This document shows, in pieces, positions 18,276 through 26,899 of a stretch of 64,000 nt of DNA; the first letter of the stretch is position 1, and each line of letters starts with the position of its first letter. The stretch spans positions 148,008-212,007 of the forward strand of contig NZ_LYCS01000006.1 in the NCBI RefSeq assembly GCF_001659985.1, given 5' to 3'. Under the pieces are notes generated by a model. The model made no database searches. It saw only the letters and a list, made by a program, of their open reading frames with translations, and was not told where the DNA came from. A program made the translations under genes and the position numbers. The DNA is from Oceanobacillus sp. Castelsardo. Its GTDB lineage: Bacteria > Bacillota > Bacilli > Bacillales > Amphibacillaceae.

Positions 18276-19778
18276 CTACTCATCAATATCCTTTTTCTTT
18301 TTTGCTTTTTCACGACTATAACGAATTAAGTTTTTTGGACGATATGACTTAAATCTTTTATTTTCGAATTCAGTTGGCAAACGAAAAAATACTTTATTAA
18401 AGTCTTGAAGTCTTAATGGATATAGAGGAGATAAATAAGGTCTACCAAGCGAATTCAATTTAAGTAAGTGAATGACTAAGAAACAAAGACCAAAAGCTAA
18501 TCCTAACATTCCTAAATATCCGCCAAGAATGATCATAGGGAATCGTATAACTCTAGCTGTTGTACCCATCCAATAATTAGGTGCTGTAAAAGATGCTAGA
18601 GCACTTAAGGCAACGAAAATGATAAGAACATTACTTGTAATTCCAGCTTCTACTGCTGCCGTTCCTACAACTACACCACCAACGATACCGATTGTTTGTC
18701 CAACTTTGGTTGGGAGTCGTGCTCCAGATTCCCGGAGTAATTCAATCATTAGTTCTAAAACCAAAGCTTCAATTAAAGGAGTAAATGGAACTCCCGCCCT
18801 GGATTGACCTAAGTTTATCAACAATGGTGTTGGGATGATTTCATAATGAAACATTACTGCAGCCACATACAATGGTGTCATAATAGTGGAAAGAATAAAT
18901 GAAAGAAATCGTAATGCTCTTAAAAAACTCCCAATATTCCAACGCATATAAAGGTCTTCCGTTGATTCAAAAAAACTAAAAAAGGTAGTTGGTGCAATTA
19001 GTGCTGTGGGGCTGTTTTCTACTAATACTCCAATTCTTCCTCGGTTAATACTATAACTAAAGCGATCTGGCAATTGAGTTGTCATAAACAAGGGGAAAAT
19101 AGTAGAGGAAGAGTCCTCTATATATTGCATCAATACCGAACTGTCATCTACAACATCAATTTCTAGCTCATTAATCCTCTGTTTCATCGTATTAACATCT
19201 GCCTCGTTGGCTAATGACTTCAAGTAAATGATGCGTACTTCCCTTGGTTCTCGTTCTCCAACCAGGAATCTTTCTAAAACTAAATCTTTAGATCTTATCG
19301 TCCAACGAACAATATTTAGATTCGTAATCATTGATTCTGTAAAACCTATTTTTGGACCTAATACGACCGATTCCGTTTCAGATTGTTGTAAGGAACGTTT
19401 TTCTTTTTTTGAAATAAGATAGGCAATAACACTATCTTCTCCTTCTATATAAACAAATACGCCACCAATTAATAAATCTGTTAGTATATCATTCAATGAC
19501 TGGACAGTTTTTGCCCTACTTAAAGGAATTTCATTCATAATAGTAGAATTGTTCCACTCAATATCCTTCTCGAGAAATGGTGCATATAAGTATTCTTCCA
19601 CCATGTTTCCTTCAACTTGGTAAGCAATGAAAAAAATCATTGCTTTTTTACCTTGTTTTTCGAATTTAGAAATAGTAAGGTCCGGGTTATTTTCAAATTT
19701 ACTATTCAATAATTCTTCTAATTCTTCAATGGTGATTGGAAAAATATTATCTTTTTTCATAAACCGATTTTTCCTCAT
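18276..19778 (-). CDS. gerAA: Germinant receptor A subunit (GerAA/SpoVAF family)
   Basis: First gene of a tricistronic germinant receptor operon expressed in the forespore (SigG, family knowledge). 500 residues: a hydrophilic N-terminal domain (about 1-235) and a membrane domain with several spans; PDRFSYSINRGRIGVLVENSPTA at the domain boundary is family-typical (given in part), followed by EALVLELMIELLRESGARLP. ATG 19778 (MRKNRF) is chosen because GGAGGG sits 7 nt upstream; the reading can extend 9 codons further without a ribosome binding site. The C terminus is Lys-rich. Confidence 0.94.
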   Translation of the reverse strand: MRKNRFMKKDNIFPITIEELEELLNSKFENNPDLTISKFEKQGKKAMIFFIAYQVEGNMVEEYLYAPFLEKDIEWNNSTIMNEIPLSRAKTVQSLNDILTDLLIGGVFVYIEGEDSVIAYLISKKEKRSLQQSETESVVLGPKIGFTESMITNLNIVRWTIRSKDLVLERFLVGEREPREVRIIYLKSLANEADVNTMKQRINELEIDVVDDSSVLMQYIEDSSSTIFPLFMTTQLPDRFSYSINRGRIGVLVENSPTALIAPTTFFSFFESTEDLYMRWNIGSFLRALRFLSFILSTIMTPLYVAAVMFHYEIIPTPLLINLGQSRAGVPFTPLIEALVLELMIELLRESGARLPTKVGQTIGIVGGVVVGTAAVEAGITSNVLIIFVALSALASFTAPNYWMGTTARVIRFPMIILGGYLGMLGLAFGLCFLVIHLLKLNSLGRPYLSPLYPLRLQDFNKVFFRLPTEFENKRFKSYRPKNLIRYSREKAKKKKDIDE

Positions 19779-19854
19779 TAGTATGCCCTCCACATAGTGA
19801 AGCATTCATTTCATTGGTATAGTATGAGGAAAAAAGAGAAATTTTATGTAAGAA

Positions 19855-19892
19855 CAAAAAAACTATCGCAAAAATTTGCGATAGTTTTTTTT
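19855..19892. terminator. Bidirectional terminator downstream of carbonic anhydrase
   Basis: AACTATCGCAAA and TTTGCGATAGTT form a 12-bp perfect stem, with A7 on one side and T8 on the other. Confidence 0.9.
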
Positions 19893-19899
19893 ACTTAAC

Positions 19900-20454
19900 T
19901 TAATCTTCCCTAGTAACTACATCTACTTTCCCAGTACCTGGATCGATTACTAGTCCGTGAACTTTAATGCCTTCAGGTAAGAGTGGGTGATTGCGAATAA
20001 TTTCTACACTTTGCTCAACAGATTCTTCAACCGTATTAAAACCATGGAATTCATCATGAAAATCAATTCCTGAATGTTTTAATGTGTCAATCGTTTCTTG
20101 TTTAATTCCACGGTCTGTCATACTATCTGTTAAAGCCTCAATATCCACGTGAGACATTCCACAATCATGGTGGCCAATCACAGCTACTTCATCCGCTTTT
20201 AAATTATAGATTGCAACTAAAATACTTTTCATAATACTATCAAATGGCTTACGGATGATGGCACCAGCATTTTTCACCATTTTCACATCACCGTTCTGAA
20301 TATTCAAAGAGCGATGTAATAATTCAACCAGTCTTGATTCCATACAAGTGAAAATAACCATTTTTTTATTTGGATATGTATCCGTCGTGTAAGCTTCATA
20401 TTCTTTGTTCTCTACGAATTTCTTATTAAATTCTAACATTTCATCAAGATGCAT
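19900..20454 (-). CDS. Beta-class carbonic anhydrase (YtiB-like)
   Basis: Hydrates CO2 to bicarbonate with a zinc site. 184 residues, the short beta-CA form. Zinc/active-site residues: FTCMESR (Cys about 37, Ser-Arg dyad; the usual Asp of CxDSR is Glu here) and GHHDCGM (His about 94, Cys about 97), with KNAGA between them. GGAGTTGATTAGAA precedes ATG 20454. It is a single gene with its own terminator. The CMESR variant is shared by YtiB-type enzymes as far as I recall. Confidence 0.88.
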   Translation of the reverse strand: MHLDEMLEFNKKFVENKEYEAYTTDTYPNKKMVIFTCMESRLVELLHRSLNIQNGDVKMVKNAGAIIRKPFDSIMKSILVAIYNLKADEVAVIGHHDCGMSHVDIEALTDSMTDRGIKQETIDTLKHSGIDFHDEFHGFNTVEESVEQSVEIIRNHPLLPEGIKVHGLVIDPGTGKVDVVTRED

Positions 20455-20597
20455 TTCTAATCAACTCCATTTCTTTTATAAAATAATATCAGATTTTGTA
20501 GGAAAGTTGTAACAATTTTGTCTTGAAAAGTAAAAATAATTATAAACATTAACTAAGGTATTCCCCGATGTCTGAAGCAAATGCCATAGCGCGCTTT

Positions 20598-20751
20598 ATG
20601 CTCCCGAAAGAAGGGGAATTAGTGTGTATTGGTAGAATAGAGCTGTTCTATGCTCCCGAAAGAAGGGGAATTAGTGTGTGTTGGTGAATAGGGCTGTTCC
20701 ATGCTCCCGAAAGAAGGGGAATTAGTGTAGAACGGTCGAATAGAGCTGGCA
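20598..20751. repeat. Tandem array 2: three units, 52/51-bp period
   Basis: Units start at ATGCTCCCGAAAGAAGGGGA, positions 20598, 20650 and 20701 (steps 52 and 51). The second half of each carries TGGT-GAATAG-GCTG. A degenerate right half of an earlier unit precedes it (20565-20597). The TCCC/GGGA segment can form a short hairpin. The other parts of the 20455-20917 gap hold AT-rich promoter sequence, including TATAAT near 20851, before the protease gene. Confidence 0.9.
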
Positions 20752-20917
20752 CTTATACTTATCCATACGATATTGCGAATAATCAAAGTTTCAGAAAGAA
20801 GGTTTTATAATTTCCTGCAAATTAAAAATAACATAGTTAATTCATGCATGGTATAATGGTATAAATATGACAGAATTATTTTATTTACAAATGAACGTAT
20901 ATTGCTCGAGGTGATAT

Positions 20918-21721
20918 ATGGATAAGAAAAATAATGATAGACTAGATATTATTGATGAAGATTTATATGAAGAAATTGATGATGAGGAATTATATGAACT
21001 TGTCCAGGAAGAACGCAGGAAAGTTTTAGAGAAAGAGAAAATGAGAAAGCATGAACCACCAAAACGCCCATTTCCGAAATGGGCGTTTTGGTTAATTGCT
21101 ATTACTATGATTTTTAGTATGTTTTCTACTATTCCAGAAACGTTTTCTATACCTGCAATAGAGTTTTTAAAGAAGTCAGCAACCTTATCTATGAATGAAG
21201 ATATTCAACAATATAAAAAAGCAGTGGTAGTTGTCGAATCTGAAAATAGTAAGGGGACAGGGTTTGCTATTTCAAATGATGGGTTTATCTTAACGAATCA
21301 TCACGTCATTGAAAATAAACGAGAAATTGTAGTGGCATTTCCGGATAATGGACTTTTTGAAGCAGAAATATTAAATACATATCCTTCTATTGATTTGGCT
21401 TTAATAAAAGTAGAAGGAGAAGACTTACCATATTTAACATTATCAGATACTTCTTTTGACGTGGAAGAAGAAATACAATTTATTGGAAATCCATTACGAT
21501 TTAACGGAATTGCAAATGAAGGACACATTATTGGAACTACCATATTAAAGGATTGGGAAGAAAAAGTTGTGATGATCAAAGCCCCTGTATATCGCGGTAA
21601 TAGTGGAAGTCCTGTATTAAATCAGACAGGGGAAGTAATCGGAGTTATTTTCGCGACATTAGATCACGAGTCGCATGGTAAAGTTGGGTTATTTGTTCCT
21701 ATTCAGTTATTTTTGGAGTAA
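20918..21721 (+). CDS. Membrane-anchored trypsin-like (S1C, DegP/HtrA-type) serine protease without PDZ
   Basis: 267 residues: an acidic, Glu/Asp-rich cytoplasmic N terminus (1-45), one transmembrane helix (about 57-78) and a chymotrypsin-fold domain. Catalytic triad by motif: His in TNHHVIE (about 128), Asp in SIDLALIK (about 157) and Ser in YRGNSGSPV (about 230). The protein ends right after the catalytic domain, so the PDZ domains of HtrA are missing. Substrate unknown; envelope quality control is inference. AGGTG precedes the ATG. Codons for PKRPFPKWAF contain a perfect 14-bp inverted repeat (21061-21089). Confidence 0.87.
   Translation: MDKKNNDRLDIIDEDLYEEIDDEELYELVQEERRKVLEKEKMRKHEPPKRPFPKWAFWLIAITMIFSMFSTIPETFSIPAIEFLKKSATLSMNEDIQQYKKAVVVVESENSKGTGFAISNDGFILTNHHVIENKREIVVAFPDNGLFEAEILNTYPSIDLALIKVEGEDLPYLTLSDTSFDVEEEIQFIGNPLRFNGIANEGHIIGTTILKDWEEKVVMIKAPVYRGNSGSPVLNQTGEVIGVIFATLDHESHGKVGLFVPIQLFLE
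21061..21089 (+). other. Perfect intragenic inverted repeat (14-bp arms, 1-bp centre)
   Basis: AAAACGCCCATTTC (21061-21074) and GAAATGGGCGTTTT (21076-21089) are exact complements inside the protease gene, at the codons just before the membrane helix. In RNA this is a 13-bp hairpin with a UUUU-like right flank. Confidence 0.9.
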
Positions 21722-21764
21722 GTAGCATAAAAACATTGTTTATTAAATCTTTTCCTAGGAAAGG

Positions 21765-22126
21765 CCACGTCCAGCTCCAGCGCCCAGCAACTAGCAGATC
21801 CTTTTGATGGGATGAGCTTTAGCGTAGTCCCAAACTTCACACTCTTCCACTACGATAAAGAAGACTTGCCGATTGATGAAATCAGAGGCCTAGTCGCACT
21901 TATACTCTTGTGGTGAAAGTCAACATCGGCTTAGGACATTAGGGAAGGCCGACTAAGAACGGGCTTTGCGCCCAACGTCGGCACACCTCTATGAAGAGGC
22001 GTGTTTTCTTTATCTCATTGCAGAAAAGGAATGTCCAATTAAAACCGCTGCTTTGCGCGGCAACATCGGACCACCTGGCATGGCCAGGCGCAGTTTGTAC
22101 GTTGCTAAACGGGCGCTTGCGCTTTT
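21765..22126 (+). repeat. Dispersed repeat family C, copy C2 (long, module-bearing form)
   Basis: Starts CCACGTCCAGCTCCAGCGCC and ends GTTGCTAAACGGGCGCTTGC. Compared with the short form it carries extra hairpins: GCCGAC...GTCGGC with inner GGGC/GCCC (21948-21982), ACACCTC/GAGGCGTGT (21982-22003) and CCTGG/CCAGG (22074-22088). After it, 22127-22383 holds a short GTGTC/GACAC palindrome (about 22239-22252) and the sigI promoter region. Confidence 0.8.
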
Positions 22127-22327
22127 GATTTTAACACGAAAATGAAATATATGGTCACGGAGATTTAAATAAATTGTAATGCTTTTGAGATAGCTTCTCT
22201 ACATTGGTTGCGATACGATAGGGTATGTCGAAGTGAATCGAAAAGTGTCGTGACACGAATTAGAAAATGGTGGAATAGAAATGTTAGTTTCTTTAGTAAG
22301 TCAAATAAATAATAATAGTAGGGAACC

Positions 22328-22356
22328 ACACCCAAAAAGTTTCCTTATACTACGAA
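22328..22356 (+). promoter_or_regulatory. Possible SigI-dependent autoregulatory promoter
   Basis: ACACCC (22328-22333) followed by an A-run, and CGAA at 22353-22356, resemble the ACCCCC / CGAA elements reported for B. subtilis SigI promoters. The 19-bp spacing is uncertain. Confidence 0.35.
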
Positions 22357-22383
22357 AAATATATTATCAGGGGGGGTCCTGTA

Positions 22384-23112
22384 ATGATTAATGAAACAGT
22401 ACAAGAAAAACCCCTTGAGCAGATGATCATTTCTGCGCAAAATGGAGATACAGCTATACATAATTATCTATTGAAAACGTATCAACCATTTGTAGCCAAA
22501 TGTGTTTCGGAGGTTTGTAAAAGATATATCAATCCTCAACATGACGATGAATTTAGTATAGGATTAACCGCTTTTAATGATGCGATTTTCTCCTATTCAG
22601 TTGATAAAGGTAGTTCCTTTTTAAACTTCGCGAACATTGTCATAAAGCGGAAAGTAATTGATTATATCCGTTACAGTCAAAAGGGCGTCAAAACGGTTTC
22701 TATGGATGAAAATTTTGAAGAAGACCAATTGGAAAATCCGACCGAAATTCGTATTGCCAAAGAACATTATCAAGAAAAAGAAAATACGGCTATGTTAAGG
22801 GATGAAATTGAAGAATTTAAGAAAAAGCTCTCGGAATACAAATTAAGTCTTATTGAGTTAACAGAGGTTTCTCCAAAACATAGAGATGCAAGGGAATCTG
22901 CTGTTCGAACGGCACGTATTTTATACACAGATAAAGAATTACGAGAATATGTTTGGAAAAAGAAAAAGTTGCCAATTAAAAGGCTTTCCCAACAGGTGGA
23001 TGTAAGTAAAAAAACATTAGAACGTAACCGAAAATTCATTTTGGCCATTTTTATTGTTTTAAGTGAAGATTTTATATATTTGAAGGACTATCTTAAGGGT
23101 GTGGGTCTGTGA
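22384..23112 (+). CDS. sigI: RNA polymerase sigma factor SigI
   Basis: Alternative sigma factor for heat/envelope stress and cell-wall genes. 242 residues with a sigma-70 region 2 (about 30-100: PFVAKCVSEVCKRYI, GLTAFNDAIFSYSVDKGSSF, VIKRKVIDYIRY) and a C-terminal DNA-binding region unique to SigI (about 170-240, KRLSQQVDVSKKTLERNRKF). AGGGGGGG precedes ATG 22384. It overlaps rsgI by 4 nt (GTGA), the standard sigI-rsgI arrangement, so RsgI should hold it inactive at the membrane. Confidence 0.95.
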   Translation: MINETVQEKPLEQMIISAQNGDTAIHNYLLKTYQPFVAKCVSEVCKRYINPQHDDEFSIGLTAFNDAIFSYSVDKGSSFLNFANIVIKRKVIDYIRYSQKGVKTVSMDENFEEDQLENPTEIRIAKEHYQEKENTAMLRDEIEEFKKKLSEYKLSLIELTEVSPKHRDARESAVRTARILYTDKELREYVWKKKKLPIKRLSQQVDVSKKTLERNRKFILAIFIVLSEDFIYLKDYLKGVGL

Positions 23113-24248
23113 AAAAAGGAATTATACTCGAACAACATCGAAAATATACTATCTTAATGACAAAAGACGGGGCTTTTGAAAAAGGAAAAGTTTTTATAAA
23201 GGATGCAAAAATAGGGGAAGAAGTAGCATTCAAGCCAATTCGCCAAAAAAAGTTCTTATTTTTATCAAAACATAATAAAAGGCATTTTCCTGCTAGAATA
23301 TTAACGATTGCATGTATCATACTGATCTGTTTTCTTCCCTTTTATTTTTTTCCAAATGATAAAACATATGCCTACGTTACAATCGATATAAACCCTAGTA
23401 TCGAATTAGAGGTAGATGAAAATTATACCGTTCGCAATATACGTGCAATGAACAACGATGCATATGAAATAATGGAAGAATTAACGGATTATTTAAACGA
23501 AAATTTGGAAATAGTCATCCAAATGATAATGAATACTAGTGAAAAAAATGGATTAATCAACGATGAGAAAAATATTTTAATTGGAATAAGCTATATAAAT
23601 GGTGAAAAAACGGACGAACGAAAGATATTAAAGGAAATTGAAAGTCATTTTGGGCAAAATAAACCTGATTGGAATCTTGCAGCTTTTAATGTTCCGAAAG
23701 ATATTCGTGATTTGGCGAATGAACAAGAGACATCAATGAATAAAGTAATGGCTAAGCAATTAATTATCGACCAGGAACCAAAATCCATTCAGATTCTTCA
23801 AAATGATGATATTCTTGATATTTCAGAAGTAGAAATTATTGATACTTTCTTTAAAACTACAGATACCTCTGAAGAGAAAGCAATGGAAGAAGATACTGCA
23901 AAAGAAGAGGTACCGCAGAAAAATCATGAAAAAGAAATCGAAAGTGACCTAAATATTGAAGATGAAGTGAAAGGTGAAGTCAATTCTTCTGATTCATCAC
24001 AGGAATCTGAAGTTGAAGAACAAGCAGAAACAAACGAGGATAACGAAGAAATTCCAATTATTAACGAACCATCAAAAGATGCCCCACATCCAAGTGATTT
24101 AAAAGGTAAAAATGGCGAAATTAATTCAAACGGAAATAATATAAAAAAGAATAAGGATCATCATCCTAATCATAAAAAGGACGATGATAAAGAGAAAGAT
24201 GAAAATCATCCAAGCAATAATAAAGGAAACAATGGAAATAATGAATAA
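23109..24248 (+). CDS. rsgI: Anti-sigma-I factor RsgI
   Basis: Transmembrane anti-sigma factor of SigI. 379 residues: N-terminal RsgI domain (about 1-50, KYTILMTKDGAFEKGKVF), one transmembrane helix (about 63-80), then an extracytoplasmic domain beginning YAYVTIDINPSIELEVDENY, the conserved segment where autocleavage occurs in characterised RsgI proteins (Asn-Pro bond, family knowledge). From about 250 on the protein is low-complexity, rich in Glu/Asp/Lys/Asn, with no sugar-binding module like those in clostridial RsgIs. GTG start at 23109, coupled to sigI. Confidence 0.94.
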   Translation: MKKGIILEQHRKYTILMTKDGAFEKGKVFIKDAKIGEEVAFKPIRQKKFLFLSKHNKRHFPARILTIACIILICFLPFYFFPNDKTYAYVTIDINPSIELEVDENYTVRNIRAMNNDAYEIMEELTDYLNENLEIVIQMIMNTSEKNGLINDEKNILIGISYINGEKTDERKILKEIESHFGQNKPDWNLAAFNVPKDIRDLANEQETSMNKVMAKQLIIDQEPKSIQILQNDDILDISEVEIIDTFFKTTDTSEEKAMEEDTAKEEVPQKNHEKEIESDLNIEDEVKGEVNSSDSSQESEVEEQAETNEDNEEIPIINEPSKDAPHPSDLKGKNGEINSNGNNIKKNKDHHPNHKKDDDKEKDENHPSNNKGNNGNNE

Positions 24249-24252
24249 ACAT

Positions 24253-24283
24253 AAAAGGAAAAGCAAAAATGCTTTTCCTTTCT
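24253..24283. terminator. Bidirectional terminator between rsgI and the yhdB-like gene
   Basis: AAAGGAAAAGCA and TGCTTTTCCTTT pair perfectly over 12 bp with a 4-nt loop (AAAA). Confidence 0.88.
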
Positions 24284-24516
24284 TATATTTCCATTGTCAC
24301 AGTAGGTGTTTGTTTCATTGCATGGTCTAAATAATAAAGAAGGTTATCATGAGATTCCATTATCTTCTGCTGATCAAGGGAATAACGGAATGAATGGAGA
24401 AAATGCTGAATTTTTTTTGAAAGCATATCATCCTTTGTTCGTACCATTAATACAAGTAAGTCATCCCATTGTCCCCATAGCGTGTAATATAAGGCTTTAT
24501 CATAATCAGGCACCAT
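24283..24516 (-). CDS. yhdB: YhdB-like small conserved protein
   Basis: 77 residues, beginning MVPDYDKALYYTLWGQWDDL and continuing LVLMVRTKDDMLSKKIQHFL; this resembles the Bacillus YhdB-like family as I remember it. AAGGAGGGG lies 5-7 nt before ATG 24516. No signal peptide or membrane segment; likely soluble and helical. Function unknown. It converges on rsgI across a shared terminator. The symbol rests on recalled similarity only. Confidence 0.75.
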   Translation of the reverse strand: MVPDYDKALYYTLWGQWDDLLVLMVRTKDDMLSKKIQHFLHSFRYSLDQQKIMESHDNLLYYLDHAMKQTPTVTMEI

Positions 24517-24684
24517 TCTACCCCTCCTTAAAATTCAGGGTTATTACTATCATGCCCTCATATAGCGTAACATGTGTATTTAGATTATGGATGGATTACC
24601 AGAAAAAGTATCAACATTCATCGCATATTGTTCTCCTGCTGAATCATACTATGATTGATTCATAATCAAAAGGAGGAAAATAAT

Positions 24685-25404
24685 TTGAAGAAAAAGCTCT
24701 TATCTGGTGCAATTGTAGTAACAATGGCTTTAGTGGGATGTCAAGCTGCAGATGAAGGAGCTGCTCCAAATGGTAATATGGATCAGCCTAGGGTTGGGAA
24801 TAACACTGGTGATGGAATGACCAACGTTCGTAACAACACATTAGAACGTGATGCGGACCGTTTCCAAAACCGTGATGGGAGATACTTTAACAATAACGAT
24901 TTATTTGACTCCATGAACAACAATGGTAACAATCGAGTTGGAGATCGAAACGATGGGGTTCGTAATAATGGGGATCGAAACAACGGCGTTCGTAATGTCG
25001 GTGATCGACAAAATACTCATTATGAAGTATCAAAAGAAGCGGCAAATAAAATTTCCAACAAAGTGAAGGAAATAAATAATGTTTATGTATTAACGACAGA
25101 TAATAATGCATATGTTGCCGCGGAATTAGATACGGATCGTAATGATCGAAATAACAACCGTAACAACAATGATAATGACATGTTTGACGATCAATTATCA
25201 GATAAAGTCAAAAAGGAAATATCAAATATTGTTCGTTCTGTTGACAAAGATATCGACAACGTTTATGTCTCCACAAACCCGGATTTCTTAGATTTAGCAA
25301 ATAATTACGCAAATGACATTGATCGCGGAGAACCGGTAGAAGGGTTCTTTGATCAAATTGGTCATACGATTGAACGTTTATTCCCGGAAAACCAAAGAAA
25401 ATAG
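24685..25404 (+). CDS. YhcN/YlaJ-family sporulation lipoprotein
   Basis: 240 residues from TTG 24685, set by AGGAGG at 24671-24676. Signal peptide KKKLLSGAIVVTMALVGC with lipobox LVGC. A low-complexity Asn/Arg/Asp/Gly region (about 30-115; repeated NNGVRN/NNGDR) precedes the conserved domain, which shows the family pattern VYVLTTDNNAYVAAELD (about 135-150) and, later, DKDIDNVYVSTNPDF. Members are inner-spore-membrane or coat-associated lipoproteins (family knowledge). The Asn-rich stretch is longer than I expect for YhcN. It is followed by its own terminator. Confidence 0.85.
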   Translation: MKKKLLSGAIVVTMALVGCQAADEGAAPNGNMDQPRVGNNTGDGMTNVRNNTLERDADRFQNRDGRYFNNNDLFDSMNNNGNNRVGDRNDGVRNNGDRNNGVRNVGDRQNTHYEVSKEAANKISNKVKEINNVYVLTTDNNAYVAAELDTDRNDRNNNRNNNDNDMFDDQLSDKVKKEISNIVRSVDKDIDNVYVSTNPDFLDLANNYANDIDRGEPVEGFFDQIGHTIERLFPENQRK

Positions 25405-25414
25405 GTACTTTCTC

Positions 25415-25449
25415 TTGCAAGCAACCTTATATGGTTGCTTGCTATTTTT
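25415..25449 (+). terminator. Intrinsic terminator after the YhcN-like gene
   Basis: GCAAGCAACC and GGTTGCTTGC form a perfect 10-bp stem (loop TTATAT) followed by TATTTTTTC. Confidence 0.9.
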
Positions 25450-25503
25450 TCTATCTTTCCAAAATATGCTAAAATGGATGAAAACATGTATGGAGGTAAA
25501 AAG

Positions 25504-26877
25504 ATGAGTGAAAAGGCTTTAAAATATTTAAGAGAACATCAGGAGGTCTTATTATCCAAACTAAATGAGTTTTTATCTATTCCTAGTATTAGTACAGATG
25601 GTAAATATAGAGATGATGTAAATAAAGCTTGTGATTTTCTTATTACATATTTAAATGATATCCAATTTGAAAGAGTTGAAAAACAAGAAACGGAAGGGCA
25701 CCCAATCGTTTATGCCGAATACAATGGCGCGGGTCCTAATGCTCCTACTGTATTGTTTTATGGACATTACGATGTGCAACCGATAGATCCGATTGACAAA
25801 TGGGATAGTGATCCTTTTAAACCAGAGATTAGAGATGGAAGACTATATGCGCGTGGGGCGAGTGATGATAAAGGACAAGTATTTATGCATCTTGCGGTAT
25901 TTGAGGCATATATGAATACTGAGGGAAGACTTCCAATTAACGTAAAAGTATGTATTGAAGGAGAAGAAGAAATAGGTAGTGAGAATTTATATGAAATTTT
26001 AAAAAGCAAAAAGGAACAATTCCAAGCCGATTTTGCCGTAATTTCAGATTCAGGGATGGTAGCCAAAAATCAACCTACTATTTTATACGGGTTAAAAGGG
26101 TTTACTGGAATTGAAATAACAGTAACAGGACCGGACCATGATCTTCACTCAGGTATGTATGGTGGTGCAGTAAGAAATCCTATAATGGCATTAAGTCATA
26201 TTTTATCCACCATGAAAAATGAAGAGGAAATAATTACGATTGATGGTTTTTACGATGATGTTGAGCCGCTAACGGATGGGGAGAGAAAGTTAATTGCTGA
26301 TGTGCCAAGTGAAGACTATGTGAAGGCGACAGGGATACCGGAAACAGTTTCGGAAAAAGGATATACAGCTAAAGAGCATACGATGGGACGACCAACCTTT
26401 GAAATTAATGGGATATATGGTGGGTATCAAGGGGAAGGAACCAAGACAATTATCCCTTCATCTGCTACAGCAAAAATTACCTGTCGATTAGTTCCCGGAC
26501 AGGACCCAGAAAAAATTCAACAATTATTAGAACAACATGTCCATCGTGTAGCGCCAAAAGGTGTCTTAGTAGAAGTGAAAAAAGAAAAATTATCAGCTAA
26601 GGCATATAAAGTAGAGCCAACGCACCCTCTAATTAAAAAAGCTGCAGAAAGTTATACAAAAGCTTTTGGTAAAGAGACTGTCTATATTCGCATGGGTGGT
26701 TCTATTCCAGTTGTGGAGTGGATAGAGGCTGTTTATCAAATTCCAATAGTGTTATTAGGGTTTGGAACCCCTGAAGATAGATTACATTCACCAAATGAAA
26801 GTTTTCCTATGGATAGTTTTGAAAAAGGTATGGAAACTTTAGTTTATTATTGGAATAGCGTGAAATCCAACATTTAA
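25504..26877 (+). CDS. M20 family dipeptidase / metallopeptidase
   Basis: Di-zinc exopeptidase of the ArgE/DapE/CPG2 superfamily, 457 residues. Metal ligands by motif: FYGHYDVQP (His about 82, catalytic Asp two on), ARGASDDKG (bridging Asp about 121), EGEEEIGSEN (catalytic Glu and metal Glu about 155-156), ISDSGM (Asp about 183) and the C-terminal FGTPEDRLHSPNE (His about 434). A lid/dimerisation domain inserts at about 200-340 with LHSGMYGGAVRNP. It resembles CNDP-type dipeptidases more than PepV. TATGGAGGTAAAAAG precedes ATG 25504; an upstream in-frame ATG at 25486 lacks such a site. It may be co-transcribed with the SDR gene 22 bp downstream. Confidence 0.92.
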   Translation: MSEKALKYLREHQEVLLSKLNEFLSIPSISTDGKYRDDVNKACDFLITYLNDIQFERVEKQETEGHPIVYAEYNGAGPNAPTVLFYGHYDVQPIDPIDKWDSDPFKPEIRDGRLYARGASDDKGQVFMHLAVFEAYMNTEGRLPINVKVCIEGEEEIGSENLYEILKSKKEQFQADFAVISDSGMVAKNQPTILYGLKGFTGIEITVTGPDHDLHSGMYGGAVRNPIMALSHILSTMKNEEEIITIDGFYDDVEPLTDGERKLIADVPSEDYVKATGIPETVSEKGYTAKEHTMGRPTFEINGIYGGYQGEGTKTIIPSSATAKITCRLVPGQDPEKIQQLLEQHVHRVAPKGVLVEVKKEKLSAKAYKVEPTHPLIKKAAESYTKAFGKETVYIRMGGSIPVVEWIEAVYQIPIVLLGFGTPEDRLHSPNESFPMDSFEKGMETLVYYWNSVKSNI

Positions 26878-26899
26878 ATAGGGGAGAGGAGGAAGAATA

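Noticed and set aside
16007..19778. Horizontal acquisition of the gerA operon
   Set aside because: Base composition and ribosome binding sites look like the neighbours; only the adjacent repeat element is unusual, and that is true of much of the window.
24306..24665. 119-codon plus-strand open frame opposite the yhdB-like gene
   Set aside because: No ribosome binding site; the opposite strand has a strong one and a recognisable product, so this is a shadow.
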